Shown here piece by piece: positions 11,417-23,462 of a stretch of 64,000 nucleotides of DNA. Location: NCBI GenBank assembly GCA_000708835.1, contig DF237368.1, positions 16,749 to 80,748 on the forward strand, given 5' to 3'. The first letter of the stretch is position 1; each line of letters starts with the position of its first letter. The DNA comes from Klebsormidium nitens. Taxonomy: Eukaryota > Streptophyta > Klebsormidiophyceae > Klebsormidiales > Klebsormidiaceae. Below the pieces are notes generated by a model. The model saw nothing but the letters and a program-made list of their open reading frames with translations, did no database searches and had not been told where the DNA came from. A program made the translations under genes and the position numbers.

Positions 11417-14400
11417 ATGGCCCCGTCCAAAGGCATCCGGCCGCTGGGCATGCAGAGGAACAACAGCGAAATTCCGGTGAGTACTCGAGCTCGACTTTAG
11501 TACGCGCTACCGATCGACGAGTGAAGTTTTCGAGCTTTGCATTTTGCACTATTGGGGAACGGATGCACTGGGCTGTGTACTTTGAGATTATTGGAACGGG
11601 CGCATTGGGCTGCTTTGTCGAGCCAGGATATTGTAGTGGATAGTAGTGGGTGAGACATGGGGTGGGAAAGGGTCACCTTTTCCGAAGATGCAGGAAAGCG
11701 GTTGCTATATATATGCGATGCACTAGGGTCTGTTTGTTGGGGAACGGCGGTCCGATGAAGCTCAGAAGCGTGGATGATGACGAGGAGCTTTGTTGAGAGC
11801 TGTCGGACGGACACGAGTCGCTGACTAGAGATGGTTTGTGGCGTCCGAATTTTGACGTTCCTTGGACGTCTCTTCGGGAAGCCCACAATCAGTAGCTCGA
11901 GAACGTCTCAAATAAGACTTCGTTCGAAAGCGCAGCCCTTGTCCTTCAACGTTCACGAATCTCTAGAAGTCAAGCGTACTCAGCGGCCTGCTTTAACACA
12001 CTTTCCAACAGCCGTTTTCATCTCGTTGACGTTGCCGCCTGAGCTCGTTACTGCGCTGGTTGCAGGCCCCCAACAAGATTCTGGAGCAGCGGGAGCTCGA
12101 AAAGCAGAAGGTGAAGCCACCGTTCTTTGCCCAAAGCGAAAAGCCAAGCCACGTGTGGATCTAAGTGGATCTGAACAGACTTGCGAGTTTCTTTAGAAAG
12201 CTAGGCGTGTACGGATTGCTAAGCAACCAAGTAAATTGGGAATCAGTACCTCGTCAGATGCGCTCGTGGGCTGCCCCCATCTTCTTTTTTCAAATAATGT
12301 TCTGTCCGTTGTCAGAATCTTCAGCACTGTCAGATGAGCTTACCCATCTTGCAAGATGGCTTTTGCCTTAATGGTGAGGTAGGACGAGGACATTTTGAGC
12401 TAGATACCGAGAACGACACGGGCCACGTGCATCTCCTCGCTCCAATACCTTGCATCCGCAGCAATCCTAGCCGCCCAAACTGACGATACAGTCAAGCTCA
12501 GAGCTTGCTAGATACCTGGCATCAGGCTGACTTGTGCAGCTGTGCTACGAGAAGGAAACGGGCCACGTGAAGATTCTGGTCAGCTCTGTTTTCATTTCTC
12601 CAGCCGTGGCGATTCTGCCACTCTGTCTAGAGTGATCCACCTCATGGGCGCTGACGTTGCGCTGACGTGTGCAGCGGCACCACGAGAAGCGGCTGATCCA
12701 ACGAAGACTGGCCCTCGCAATCGCTCTCCATTTCACTCATAGGTATCAGTCTTATTTGGCTGGAGTTGACTGCGACTGGGTTATAGGCTCTAACGTCGTG
12801 CTGACGTGTGCAGCGGCACCACGAGGAGCGGCTGAGCCACGTGAAGAGTACGAGCCAGACGAACGCGCGCAAGCGCCTGGACAACACCGTGCCCATGACC
12901 AGCTTATTGCTGCTGCCCGACCATAAGAAGCTGCTGCGGGAGACGAGTGAGGGCCCGCCACGTGGCACTCAATTATTGGCTCCGCTTCGGAAAAGCGACG
13001 TGATGACTATCTTTGGCATTCTTCGTTTCAGGCAGTTAGCTACAGGAATTGCGTGAACGAACCAAGTCTGCGTTTTGAAGCATCTTCTTTACGGCAAACC
13101 TCTTCGGAGACTCGCAGCAAGTAACGGCCACTAGAAACCCGGTAAAGTTTCCAGCTTAGGAATCCTGATCCTGATGGTTCGAGCTTTTGCACTGATGTAC
13201 CGTCCGGTTAACCGCTGGGTTTGGTGAGTACTTTGATGTAAACGGGAAAGCACTTCGAGCTTTCGTTCCTTAAAGACCGTTTCTTGCAAACGTTTTGTCG
13301 CTTAATTTGTTCTTCGCTCTCCTGGATGGAACCCGAGAAAGAACGACGACGCATCGAGATTATATTCGCCCTTCTGGCAGGGCCCTCCGCTATGCTGTTC
13401 TTTGATGAGCTTTTGTTGACCCTCTCCTGAGCTACCTCAAGCCAAGTGTGAGAGCTACTCCAACTTCCAACTAACCTTCTTTTGCAGGCCGGTTAACGGC
13501 TATCGAGTACGAGAACGGCCAACTGTTAGAAAAGCTAAGCACCATCGCAAAGTCCGGCGCGAGGTTAGCGCCCGACGGATCGGTCCGGCCCGGAACGGCC
13601 CTTGGTAACAGCGGAACCGGAAGCAAGTGGCCGTCAAAAGAGAAGGGGCGCCCCGCGTCAGCGATCGAGGGAGGGCTCAATCAGAAGGCGAGGAAAATGG
13701 AGAAAGAGACAATTGCGAGGGAAAATGAGGTAATATAGGATTGGCAGAAGCCTGGGACCAAGCTTTGTTGAGTGTTCGAGTTGAGATAATTGCGTAAGTC
13801 GAGCTTTCACGAGACAGGAATACAGTAGATGGATGTACAAAAAGTCGGATTGAGACAGATCGAAGAAAGCGACTAAGCTTGCATTTCGAGATCTCGGTTG
13901 ACGTCCTTCTAAAGATGCATGAAATCTGTCAGCAAGTTCTGGTCAATCTTTGGAAGCATGGTGCACAGCATTGACTTCACAAGAAGAAAGCACAGGATAG
14001 AAGTCAAATTGGAAGCACGCAGAGGCTGCACTTGCAATAAGAACACGCTCAGTTAGTCCTGCGGGATTTCCCAGCTTTCTCAATGAGACAAACCCTTCGA
14101 AGACAAAGTGACAGACGACCAATATATCCCGAATATCTCTTTTTCCCAGGTTCTGTTGCACCGGTTGCTCAACGCCCGGGGCAAATACCGCCGGGCCGAG
14201 TGGCAGGAGCACGAGCGCCTCCACCGGTTACGGATGACCCAAGTCTCCCGGTACGGTTCCCCGACCCGATTGCACAAAACCCAAATCCAAACCCAAAGTC
14301 AAACCCCAAACCCCAGACCTCCCTCCCGGTATGGATCCCCGACCCCGCCTTCGCGGCTCGGGGTTTTGAAGTCGCTGTCGCGGCCGGCTTCTCCCGAGCC

Positions 14401-15181
14401 GCGGCCGCCTTCGCCGCTTTTAGAAAGGATGCTCGCGCCGTTGGGGGCGACCACGATGCCCCAATCGCCGGAGGTTGGTCGCCCCAGACCGCCCGAGAAA
14501 GTGTTGCGGGTCCCCCGGTTGGACCTGACGGCGGCGATCGCGTATCAGGAGGGAGGGGGCAGCGCAGGAAACAGCGAGGAAAAGGTGAGTCGGAGAGTCG
14601 ATCCATGACAGAGAGCAGGAGTCCGAAGGACGGACAGCTCTTTTATAGATACTTGCAGAGGTGTCTACCTGTAGCAGAGATGCGGAGAAGCAGTATAATA
14701 TCCTGTTCGATGATCTTGACAGATTGTTTCGGCGGTACAGGATTCAATTACTTTTCCAAGAAAGTGAAGCAGATGCAGGAAGTGAGCATGTTACGAAATC
14801 GTCGTCAGCTTGTCGAACGTTTCTCTGAGTAGAATCGTTACGCGCTGCTTCTGGCCTCAGTTTGAGTCGCTTGATCCGCCCCCTTCTCCGCAGGGTCTGA
14901 ACGAGAGCCAGCCGCCCCAGAAAGCGTCCACCTCTAGTTACGGCGCGCCCCAAGCAGTGCCCGGGGGTTCGAAGAATCGCCCACACACGGCGATGCCCTT
15001 TGCCAGTAAGAATCTGCAGTACGTCCCTAGTCCGGTGGATAGCGACACGGAAAGCGAATCAGACTACTCAGAAAGGTTTACGGACGAAAGTAGTGTTAAT
15101 GCGCGCGAAACAAAGGACGCGGCGCGGCCGCCTGTCCGGAAAGTCCGGATAGCCAAACAGGAACGGACTTGGGTCACGTGA
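11417..15181 (+). CDS. CFAP97-domain (Hemingway/KIAA1430-like) ciliary protein
   Basis: Six exons, 11417-11476, 12066-12110, 12814-12961, 13488-13729, 14150-14584 and 14894-15181, join in phase to about 405 residues. Residues of exons 3 and 4 give the CFAP97 signature: RHHEERLSHVKSTSQTNARK, then DNTVPMTS, LLLLPDHKKLL and RRLTAIEYENGQLLEKLSTI. In CFAP97 proteins the lysine-rich first part is followed by just this E-N-x-LL-x-K block. The family is tied to axoneme assembly and occurs in organisms with motile cilia. Exon 5 adds a helical stretch (GKYRRAEWQEHERLHRLR), then a long proline/serine-rich disordered part, and exon 6 an acidic serine-rich tail. The final TGA overlaps a possible donor GTGAGT, so one more exon cannot be excluded. 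Three decayed copies of the start of exon 3 lie in the intron before it. Confidence 0.65.
12400..12852 (+). repeat. tandem copies of an intron end plus exon 3 start
   Basis: Four related segments start at about 12400, 12540, 12675 and 12814, at steps of 135-140 bp. Each has an intron end (three keep TGTGCAG) followed by sequence like CGGCACCACGAGGAGCGG and, in three of them, GGCCACGTG or GAGCCACGTG. Only the last, at 12814, continues as the functional exon 3. The first has lost a clean acceptor. Confidence 0.7.
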
Positions 15182-16835
15182 GTACATTGATGTTCCTGTT
15201 ACATAAAAGCTAGAAGCGCTCGCGTCTGTAGAATTGCTTTTAGTGCTGGATAAGGAGACCGATTCTCCAAAACGTCAAATGAATTGTAGAAGGGAAGCTT
15301 AGTAATCAATCATAGTCAATGTATAACCTATAGGTTGCAGGTTGTCAAGTGTCAGGGCACAAACAGAGTAACTAGCTGTTTCAATCTAGCCAGCATTCAT
15401 GGTGACCTGTGTGCAGATACCGATATTGCAATGCTGCATGTTTCACATGCGTGTCATGCGGCTGCATTAAAGAATAGATGAACGGTTTTTTCAGATTCCA
15501 CGGCGGGCCCGCAGCTCTGACTCAAGTATCGCGTTCATGTGCGACTCCAACGATGATATCCTCTGCAGATATCGCGGTGGTTCCGAGTACGTCAGATTAA
15601 GTACGTCACATGCATGGCTATATTATCGAATCAGCTGGCACATGCCGAAATCGGCCTACTAAGCTATTATGTAGTCCGGGCGGCCGCCGTACGTTTTGAG
15701 GGAATCTGCAAGCCTATAGTGAATAATCGGCGCATTCACCAATTAAGTATTGCATGCTAAGTTCGTCATGCACATGTTACAAAGTCAGTAAAAGTCATAG
15801 CCCATGAGTATCCTATATAAGTCTCAGTGGCCGCGGCCGCCGGTTCAACTTCGGATGTCACAACCCTTGAGTCTCCAATTGTACGGTATGGAGGTGGAAC
15901 TTGAATGACGAATATATTCGTCATAGACTCGATGGCATTGATTCGATTATCCATGCAAGCGTGAATGACCATGCTTCCTGCAAGAAATGATCACGAAGGA
16001 CTGCCTCAATACTTGACTCGTAGTGCTGCAATAACTGAGAAACTATCGTATGACTATCGACTCTCCCAGTAATGGTTGACACAACGACCACGCGTCCAAG
16101 GCTGTTATGTCGAAGAAAGCTGAGCTCGTCGGTGTTCACAACTGTGACATATGGATGCCGAAATGATCATGCGCGGAAACGAGCCCTCTGTATGCAAAGC
16201 TAATTTCCTAGTTATTGTCTCCGACCAATTCCTCGGACACTTGTGGTTTACAGCTTGCTAAGTGAATACAGTGCGAGCTCACAACACACAAATCCTCTGA
16301 AAGTGTCATTTGGAAGTACTCTAAACTCTTGCTTTTGCACCAACTGACTCTGCTCTCGTTCCGCCCGACAACCTTCCCCTAAGGTGGCTCGCAGACAAGA
16401 CAACAGGTCTTCGTAGTGCTGGCATTTCTATCAAATGGTCAGCTCATCAGACGCAATCTGCGGATCCTGGATAGGCGTGCTTATGAGGACCCGCGAAATC
16501 GATATGGCACGCTCCGAATCGTTGACAGTCGCTTAGGTCAATCAAGACCATGCTCGTTTGCATATTCAGTGAATCTTAGGCCGCTTCGCAGCAACTGGTA
16601 CGTCTGCTGCGCAATCGCCCTGGCACGCTGGCGTGTCTCCACCATGGTTGAATGCAACCGGCTGCAAGCAGGGTGGACGCACCTTTGTAGAAAGGTCACT
16701 ACAAAGACTGATAGTAAAGCACCCCTTTCTAATTGAAAACAGGATAGATGTTCGCAGTCTCGGTTTGTGTTCAGGTCAAAGAGCGGATCTCACAAAAATG
16801 TGTTGAGAATTACGGACCCACCCGCTAGAAAAGGG
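15182..16835. other. intergenic between convergent genes
   Basis: Downstream of the CFAP97-like gene and of UVR8, which face each other tail to tail. It contains GCGGCCGC-rich patches (near 15690 and 15830) and many ATGCAT-type words. No coding frame, RNA gene or clear transposon was recognised. Confidence 0.35.
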
Positions 16836-19800
16836 TCATATTATTGCTGAAATTCGTGACTTGAAAAGTGCCTCGCTCCAAGCGAGCAAAATGCGTCTTG
16901 GACGTACGCAAAGCGGATCGTATGAGCTTTGCATAAGGGGGGATCCGAAGCATCTTATACGAGAGATGTCTGTCCAGGAAAACTGCAAGGGCAGGCTCAC
17001 CGGTCGCTCAGGGACGATTGCGTATCTCTCCGCAGGAGTCGCCAAGGCTGCAGAAAACAGAGGCCAATTCAGCTGCGAGTAACAACACCTTCCCAGAATC
17101 GGAAAGCCGAAGCAGAACCCCGAAACCAAAACATCCCCTCAAGCGAGCTGTCCACATCATCCCCGAACAAAAGCTCACACACGAACAGTGTTCCACAAAA
17201 AACTCTGTGTTTCTTCGAGATCAATTGCAGTCAAGACCGCCAAACCAGGACCCTCGATAACAAATCCCCTCAACCATTACCGCCCGAAAGAGAACCCCGA
17301 ACCACAGAGGTCCTTTCAGGAAACCCTCCCTCCACGCCAATCTCGTATCAATCCCCTCGAAGTAGACCATTGCACACTTGCATCAGCCTTGCCCTTGAAT
17401 GCGGCCACAGGACCGCTTCAGACCCTCCCAAACAAGACCCTCAACCAAACCCCTCCACAGCAGAACCCCAAAGCAGACCCCCAAGGTGGCACCTTTCCGG
17501 AAGCGCCAACTATTCGCCACCCACCAGACACTAGCACGAAAACGGAAACAAGCAACCAGCACGAAAACGGTAACCAGGCACTAGCCGTCCCGGAGCCAAG
17601 CGAATGGGGCCCTAACAGCCCGTCCAAAAAAGACACTCAGGCGGACCGCAGAGGGACGACCAAGAATCGCAGCGCTGCCGTTCAGATTTTGACGTCGAAG
17701 AATGAACGTCCGAGATCTTTTGTTTACACTTGGTTAGGCATGGTTTATTTGAACCTAGGTATCGAAACCGGTCCTACTAAAGTTAGCAACCCGCTGGCTA
17801 AACTTTGCAGACTGGAGTCCCTATATTTGAATCGGACGGTAGCGCTGCGATTTCGACCATCGCGAAGTTCTGCGGTCCGCCTGCACTGCGCACCTGCATC
17901 CGCGTTGAACTTGGAGAAGGCGAGGCCCCGTGCGGCCTGCCCGTCCTTGCTGAGCGCCTCGAGCCGCTTGGGGACACTGCGGTCGACGTTGTCCCCGTGC
18001 CCGAGCTGACCGCTCGTGCCGCGGCCCCACGTGTACACGTTCCCGGCCTCCGTTATGCACGCCGTGTGCCGCCAGCCGCACGCCACCGACATTACGCGCT
18101 GCGACAGAACAAGAGGGGGTGGCGCGTTTATTTTTATGATATCCTTCTATCTTCTCGAAGAGATCTGGGTTGTTCTTCAAGGGAGAGACGAACGCAGGGA
18201 CAAAGTACACAACTCGATTACGCGACGAGATTCGATGTTTTCACAGCGAAGTATTGCTTCCGTGCAGAAATCCAGAAGCTGGGCCGTCTTACCTCATGCT
18301 CCATACCCTTGACCAGTGCCGGCAAGTTGTGGTCAACGTTGTCTCCGGCGCCAACTTGACCAAACTGTAGAAGCGGGCGGTCCAATCAGTGAGAAGCAGC
18401 CGGACATTTGTAAAGGCGGCTTTTAGAGCGGGCATGAAAACAGGCAAATCCGTTCCACTATCGCATGTCCAGGATCGAGACCGATGGAAATCGGACGCCG
18501 TCGAACTCTACGGGCTGGCGTCCCTCGGATCTCGCTGCCCACATGGGGACCGCAACGTACTCAAATTTATTATTTATTTTTAAAGATAATTCAGCGGAAT
18601 AATTTAGCGGAATGATTTGGCGGAGACGTATTTATTCAAAATTTTAATTCATATACTTATATTTGTATATAACAGAGAGACGTATTCAAAGGGACAAATT
18701 ACACCGTTGGTTGAGGAACTCGGGCGACTCTGGTCGAGCATCTGCCTGTGGTTCGTGCGCTTCTCTACTTACAACTGCATGTCAAATGTTTTTCTGTCGA
18801 TCAGACAGCCATTCTGCCACTAGAGCAATTCAACCCACTCGTTGGAAAGACAGGGCGAATGCTTGGGCCTCACAGTCTGCAGGGGCTCGCATGACAACGA
18901 TACTTATAGAGAACCTGGTTGCTCAAAAGGACCCCCGACGAAGAAAAGGAAGAGATCACACGAGGGGAGGGAACCAATATCAGATCGGCTGCCTACCTTG
19001 TTCCATCCCCACGCATACAGCCTGCCGTCGGAGTCGAGGGCCACGGTATGCCTCCATCCGCCAGCAATCTGCATAAAGAGCAAGCGATCCTCACGTTGGC
19101 TTCCGGATCGAAACTTCGTCAATAGAAACCTCTTAGAGCCGATATTCATTTTGAAAAGAGGGATGAAATTGCTGAAAGCAACAGCGGCCGTCTCGTCTTC
19201 CGAGCTGGCGGAGGAGCGCCTGGAAGTATAGAAGCACTTGGACCTGTGCGCGTCCTGCCATCTTCTTTTCACCTCCCAAAGTCCAGTCAATCCCAGGCTC
19301 ACAATGGTCCTTTAGCATCGATTTCATGCTGCTCATTACAGGCGCAGACTGTGTATTGAGAAAACGATAGGCATAAGACAAATGGGTACTTCTTAGGCGC
19401 AGACCAAGTGGACACAGAGCTGTGACCCAAAAGAGCCGAGACCCTACTCTGGCCAAGGCATAGGGAAGCGGATCGCCCTGGTCGCCGCCTCGGGGCCTAC
19501 ATGGTTAATGTGCATGATTCGGTGACTCGGCCCCCCATCCGAGCGCGGAGGCTTTGAGTGTTGTCGTCTGAGATAACCAACCGGGAGAACGACCGGGATT
19601 GTGACCTGAAGCAGTAGAAGGTTACTGCCACGACTCTTCGATGTAGGATTATCAAAGTTTCGGACCAACAAACTCCGAAACGGAAGCCGGATTCCTGACC
19701 CTCAAACATGACCTGCTCCGCACGCGCACCCACCCGAATCCACGAAAGTAACCCCACCCGTCCCAGGCTAGCATCTTTCTAGCTTACTTTTCTTCATTTG

Positions 19801-22800
19801 TGAACTTTTTTGTTACTGCTGCCGCAACCACGCACCTGTCTGATCGTGTGCTCCTGGAGCGCCTCCACCCGGTGCGGCACCAGCTGGTCCTCCTCGTTGC
19901 CGTGCCCCAGCTGCCCGTACTTGCTCCACCCGAATGTGTACATGGCGCCCGACTTGGCCACCACGATCGTGTGCCGCCAGCCGCAGGCGACCATCGTGGC
20001 TTGCTCGTGCTGGAAAGTAGAACAATTCAAACGACTCGGTAATGGAATTTGTGCAGGTTCAAAGGAATGGTGTAGGCGTGAGGTGTGTGCTCCCAGCCAC
20101 AGGCGCTTACGTTGATTGCTCCTGCTAGAATTTGGATTCAGTGGCGGAACTTTCGCAGCTTTGCAGCGAGGGAGTGGGCGCTTTTTTTGTGCCGCCAGAC
20201 TCAGGCGTATTTGGTGGCTTGCTTGTGCTGAAAGAACGCTAGCCGAGTAAGTCAGTACCCTAGCGGATGGTGTGGGCACTGAAGTGTGTGCAACCAACCG
20301 TAGGCGACCATCGTGACTTTCTCATGCTGACGGTTGCAGAAGCCAACGAGTCAAAAGCGGGGAATTTGCAGATTGGAAACAATGTGGATTAGTGACCGGG
20401 TTCTACGAAGCGGAGTCGCTTACATCGTCGATTCTTTGCAGCAAGGTGGATAGGCAATCTTTTTTGGAGCAGGACGGACTGAGATCCGGTTGACCAGAGT
20501 CACTGCGTGCTCTGCTTTGAGCATGTGTTGCTAGCCGATACAGGCAGGAACCTTTTTCTGAAGGCAACACATTTCTTGTCGTGCAGACCAATTCATGCGA
20601 GACATGACAGCGCCTGTTCGTGCATGCAGCAAAACGTTTATTGACGTAAGGTACTGCAGGAACCGCTCTGTCTCTTGGTCGAGTTGTCTGCGCACTGGGT
20701 CTTGTTTGACACATTCCTGGAACAAGCAGATATCCGCTTTGTCAAGTTGCAGATGACACAACCAAGAACACCACAGTTGCAGATAAGTCAAGTTGTTGCC
20801 TGCTTATGTTCATGACAGAGGCCAGCTTCGAGGCTTACCCCAATTGACATAGCCTGCTCCGGCACCAGTCGGTCATTCCTGTCGCCAAGCCCCAGGTTTC
20901 CGTACCGGCCCCACCCCCATCCGTACACTTTCCCGTCCTCCGTAACCGCGGCCGTATGCTCTGCGCCAGCTGCCACCATCAGAACCTTCTTTCCCTGTAG
21001 CAGAACCTTAAATGACTGAGTTACGCTTACAAACGCTTTCCACAGAGTTAAGCGATGTGGTCGAAGTCAATTGAATGACATGTATGGCACATGTTGAAAG
21101 CCTACTTTTGCTGTCTCCCTTTCCTTGACACCTTCTTTTCTCTGGAAAAACAACCCTTGTAAGGAAAAACCTGTTCAGGTTTAACGCCAGGAACGGGAGG
21201 GACGACGAACTTCTCAAACAGATTATCGTGGCACTTTCTTCCAGACTCGGTCAGAAGCTATGGACAAGGGAGATCGAGTCCCAAAACTTGAAGGGGCTTA
21301 CCTGGAATGCTTCCACAGCTTGCGGAACCAATCTGTCCTCTGTATGGCCCAGGCCTAGCTGGCCGTTCTGGTTGCGGCCCCAACTGCATACCAAGAACCG
21401 ACAGCAGAGGAGTCAACTTCTTCCGCAAGAATTGTCAGATAAATGAGTGGTTGGCACAATGCTCGTGTCCCCCCAAGACAACACTGCTCCAGCGGCATGC
21501 CTAAAGCAACCAGACGAGGGGGTTCCATTGGGAACCATTCTCCTTTGAGTTGCTTCATTGGAAGACTTGGCTGTATCCAGTGCTTCAACCATAGCTGGTG
21601 CGCCACAGATTGATGGCCTGCTCCACTATCCTAATATTACAGGCAACCAAGATTGCCAAGCTTCCCACAGAAAGCTCCTTGTCAATTTAAACTCTGGGCA
21701 CTCAGTTCAGGCAGCGCTCAGTTTTGCTGGTCAATAAAAATTCTTCGCACAGATATTGAAGTGGTCAACACGCAATGCAAGCATGGGCTGAAAGCAAAAT
21801 GATTGAGACATGGTTCTGAACAAAGGCTTCTGGCAAGCTCACCTGCGAACCTCTCCGTCATTGACAATGGCAAGGCAGTGACAGTCGCCACAGGCGATCT
21901 GCCGAATCCTAAGACCGTACAAGGCCTTGATAGGATGGGGAACAAAGAGATCTGAGCTGTTCCCATGCCCTAACCGCCCAAAGTCACCCCTGCAGAAGAG
22001 AGATAGGGCTCAATGACTTGTTGGCAATTGCTCCTTGGGACTACATACGCTGACCGAGAGAGCGACGAAGGGCAACCTCAACTGTAGCGTGACAGCTTTG
22101 CAGCATCAGAGATCCGTGGCCTTGTTCAAAAGCAGGCGTGGTCTACTTTCTTGTAGGGATTTGTTGAGGATTGTGTCAAATGCACGCTCACCATCCCCAA
22201 CTATACACCATCTTCTTATTCTCCGTCCAGGCTGTGGTGTGGTCTGCCCCACAATTGATCGCAGTGATCTCTGCATCCTTCAACGTCCCTATTATGACGG
22301 GAAGCGTCTGTTCCTCAGCATCACCGTGCCCCAACTGCCCGTCCTCCGCTCGGCCCCAGGATGCAACCACACCCCCCGCTGCATGGAGATGCAACCTTTC
22401 AGCATTTATCTAATGCGGCTAGCCTTCTGTTTGCTTCATGTTCTCAAGAGCAGCGCCAAAGCCTTGCCATGAACCTCCTACTTGAATGCTTTCGGCATCT
22501 GCTGGTTGGGCAAATGAAGGTGGTCAAAAATGTTAGTTCTGATATTTCATTCGCATGCCAAAGCTCAACGCCAGTCCTCAGCAAGTACGTGCAATGTGAC
22601 GGGAAGCCAAGGAAGTAATTACACCGCCATGCAGAGCAAGCCAATGTCCATGAAGTATGAGCGGGAAGTTCCACGATCTCCACTGATGGACCTTCAGTCT
22701 GTCTCTCTTCGCCCTACCTCCTCACTGCTTTCATATTATCTTCTGACAAGAGACCAGAGGAAAGAACTCATGCAACCTCATTAGCTTGCAAACGAGCCAA

Positions 22801-23462
22801 CTCCATAGAGATTATTATGTCACAGAGTGATGGCATGTAGAATGAGATGAAAAGGACGGAAGCAAGTCAAATCACGTTCAATGCAGAACACACAAACCCA
22901 AAATTGTTTGCATGAAACATAAGAAACACTGCCTCTAGTTTAAGAAACTGGAACAGCGCGCGTGCTGGTCGCATAGCTAATGTCCCTTCTTTTGCACTCG
23001 ACGTCATGATCAGTGGAACTCTTCCCAAGAGACAAGGACATACGCAGAAAATTCTGCAATGGCTGACCAACAGTGTAAACATGTTGCAGGTCCACATGCA
23101 AATCTCTGCTTTCTTTGCACATTCTGGATACAAAACAAGAGGGCCATTCCCGTTGGTCAACAAAAAGCCTAGGAACACAACCTGTTCTTCAAATGCCCTA
23201 ACTTTTGAAAACTCATGGAGAATCAGTTTCCCAAATTGGCCGAAATCATGAGAATCACTCAATCTGCAAAAATCAATCAATGACAACCGGTAATGTGCAT
23301 TTGCAGCTCATCCCAACTATCAGCAAAAGATGTTCCTGGGTTTGTCGCAGGATAAACCGGGGAGAAGGGGCGCTTACATAAAAGAGCGACGGTGTGACTA
23401 GCTCCAGCTGAGAGCCAGAGCACCTCCATGCTCCCATCTGCCTTTGGGCCCCCATCCATCAT
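16836..23462 (-). CDS. UVR8: UV-B photoreceptor UVR8
   Basis: Eleven reverse-strand exons: 23378-23462, 22192-22378, 21843-21989, 21302-21383, 20839-20994, 19836-20009, 18997-19068, 18293-18364, 17894-18098, 17001-17047 and 16836-16982. All phases close, giving 457 residues (Arabidopsis 440). The protein is a seven-bladed RCC1 propeller. The three GWRHT motifs place tryptophans at about 230, 282 and 334, matching Arabidopsis W233, W285 and W337, which absorb UV-B. Dimer salt-bridge residues are kept: both Asp in GDFGRLGHGNSSDLF, Arg in SWGRNQNGQLGLG, Glu in GAEHTAAV, Arg after each Trp, and Arg in TWGRGTSGQ. Exon 10 encodes ERYAIVPE, the VP motif that binds COP1. In the known pathway UV-B splits the nuclear/cytosolic dimer, and the monomer inhibits COP1. 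The last exon (beginning FSWTDISRIR) is longer than the plant tail and less certain. The start uses the first of two adjacent ATGs. Confidence 0.93.
19971..20332 (-). repeat. tandem decayed copies of the UVR8 exon 6 start
   Basis: The splice acceptor and first 35-40 bases of exon 6 (forward-strand text GTGCCGCCAGCCGCAGGCGA and on) recur upstream in the intron at about 20086, 20189 and 20284. Steps are 95-115 bp. The copy at 20189 keeps GTGCCGCCAGACTCAGGCG and GGCTTGCTTGTGCTG. The one at 20284 keeps TAGGCGACCATCGTGACTT. None continues into a full exon. Confidence 0.7.

Noticed and set aside
276-17000. The idea that all RCC1-type blades between 0.3 and 23.5 kb belong to one gene
   Set aside because: UVR8 is complete at 16.8-23.5 kb, and the left blades follow a different RCC1 pattern with their own start, with two other genes in between.
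16929-18009. Long forward open frames rich in Pro, Ser and Asn
   Set aside because: They lie antisense to the last intron and exons 9-11 of UVR8, whose model is complete and phase-consistent on the other strand.
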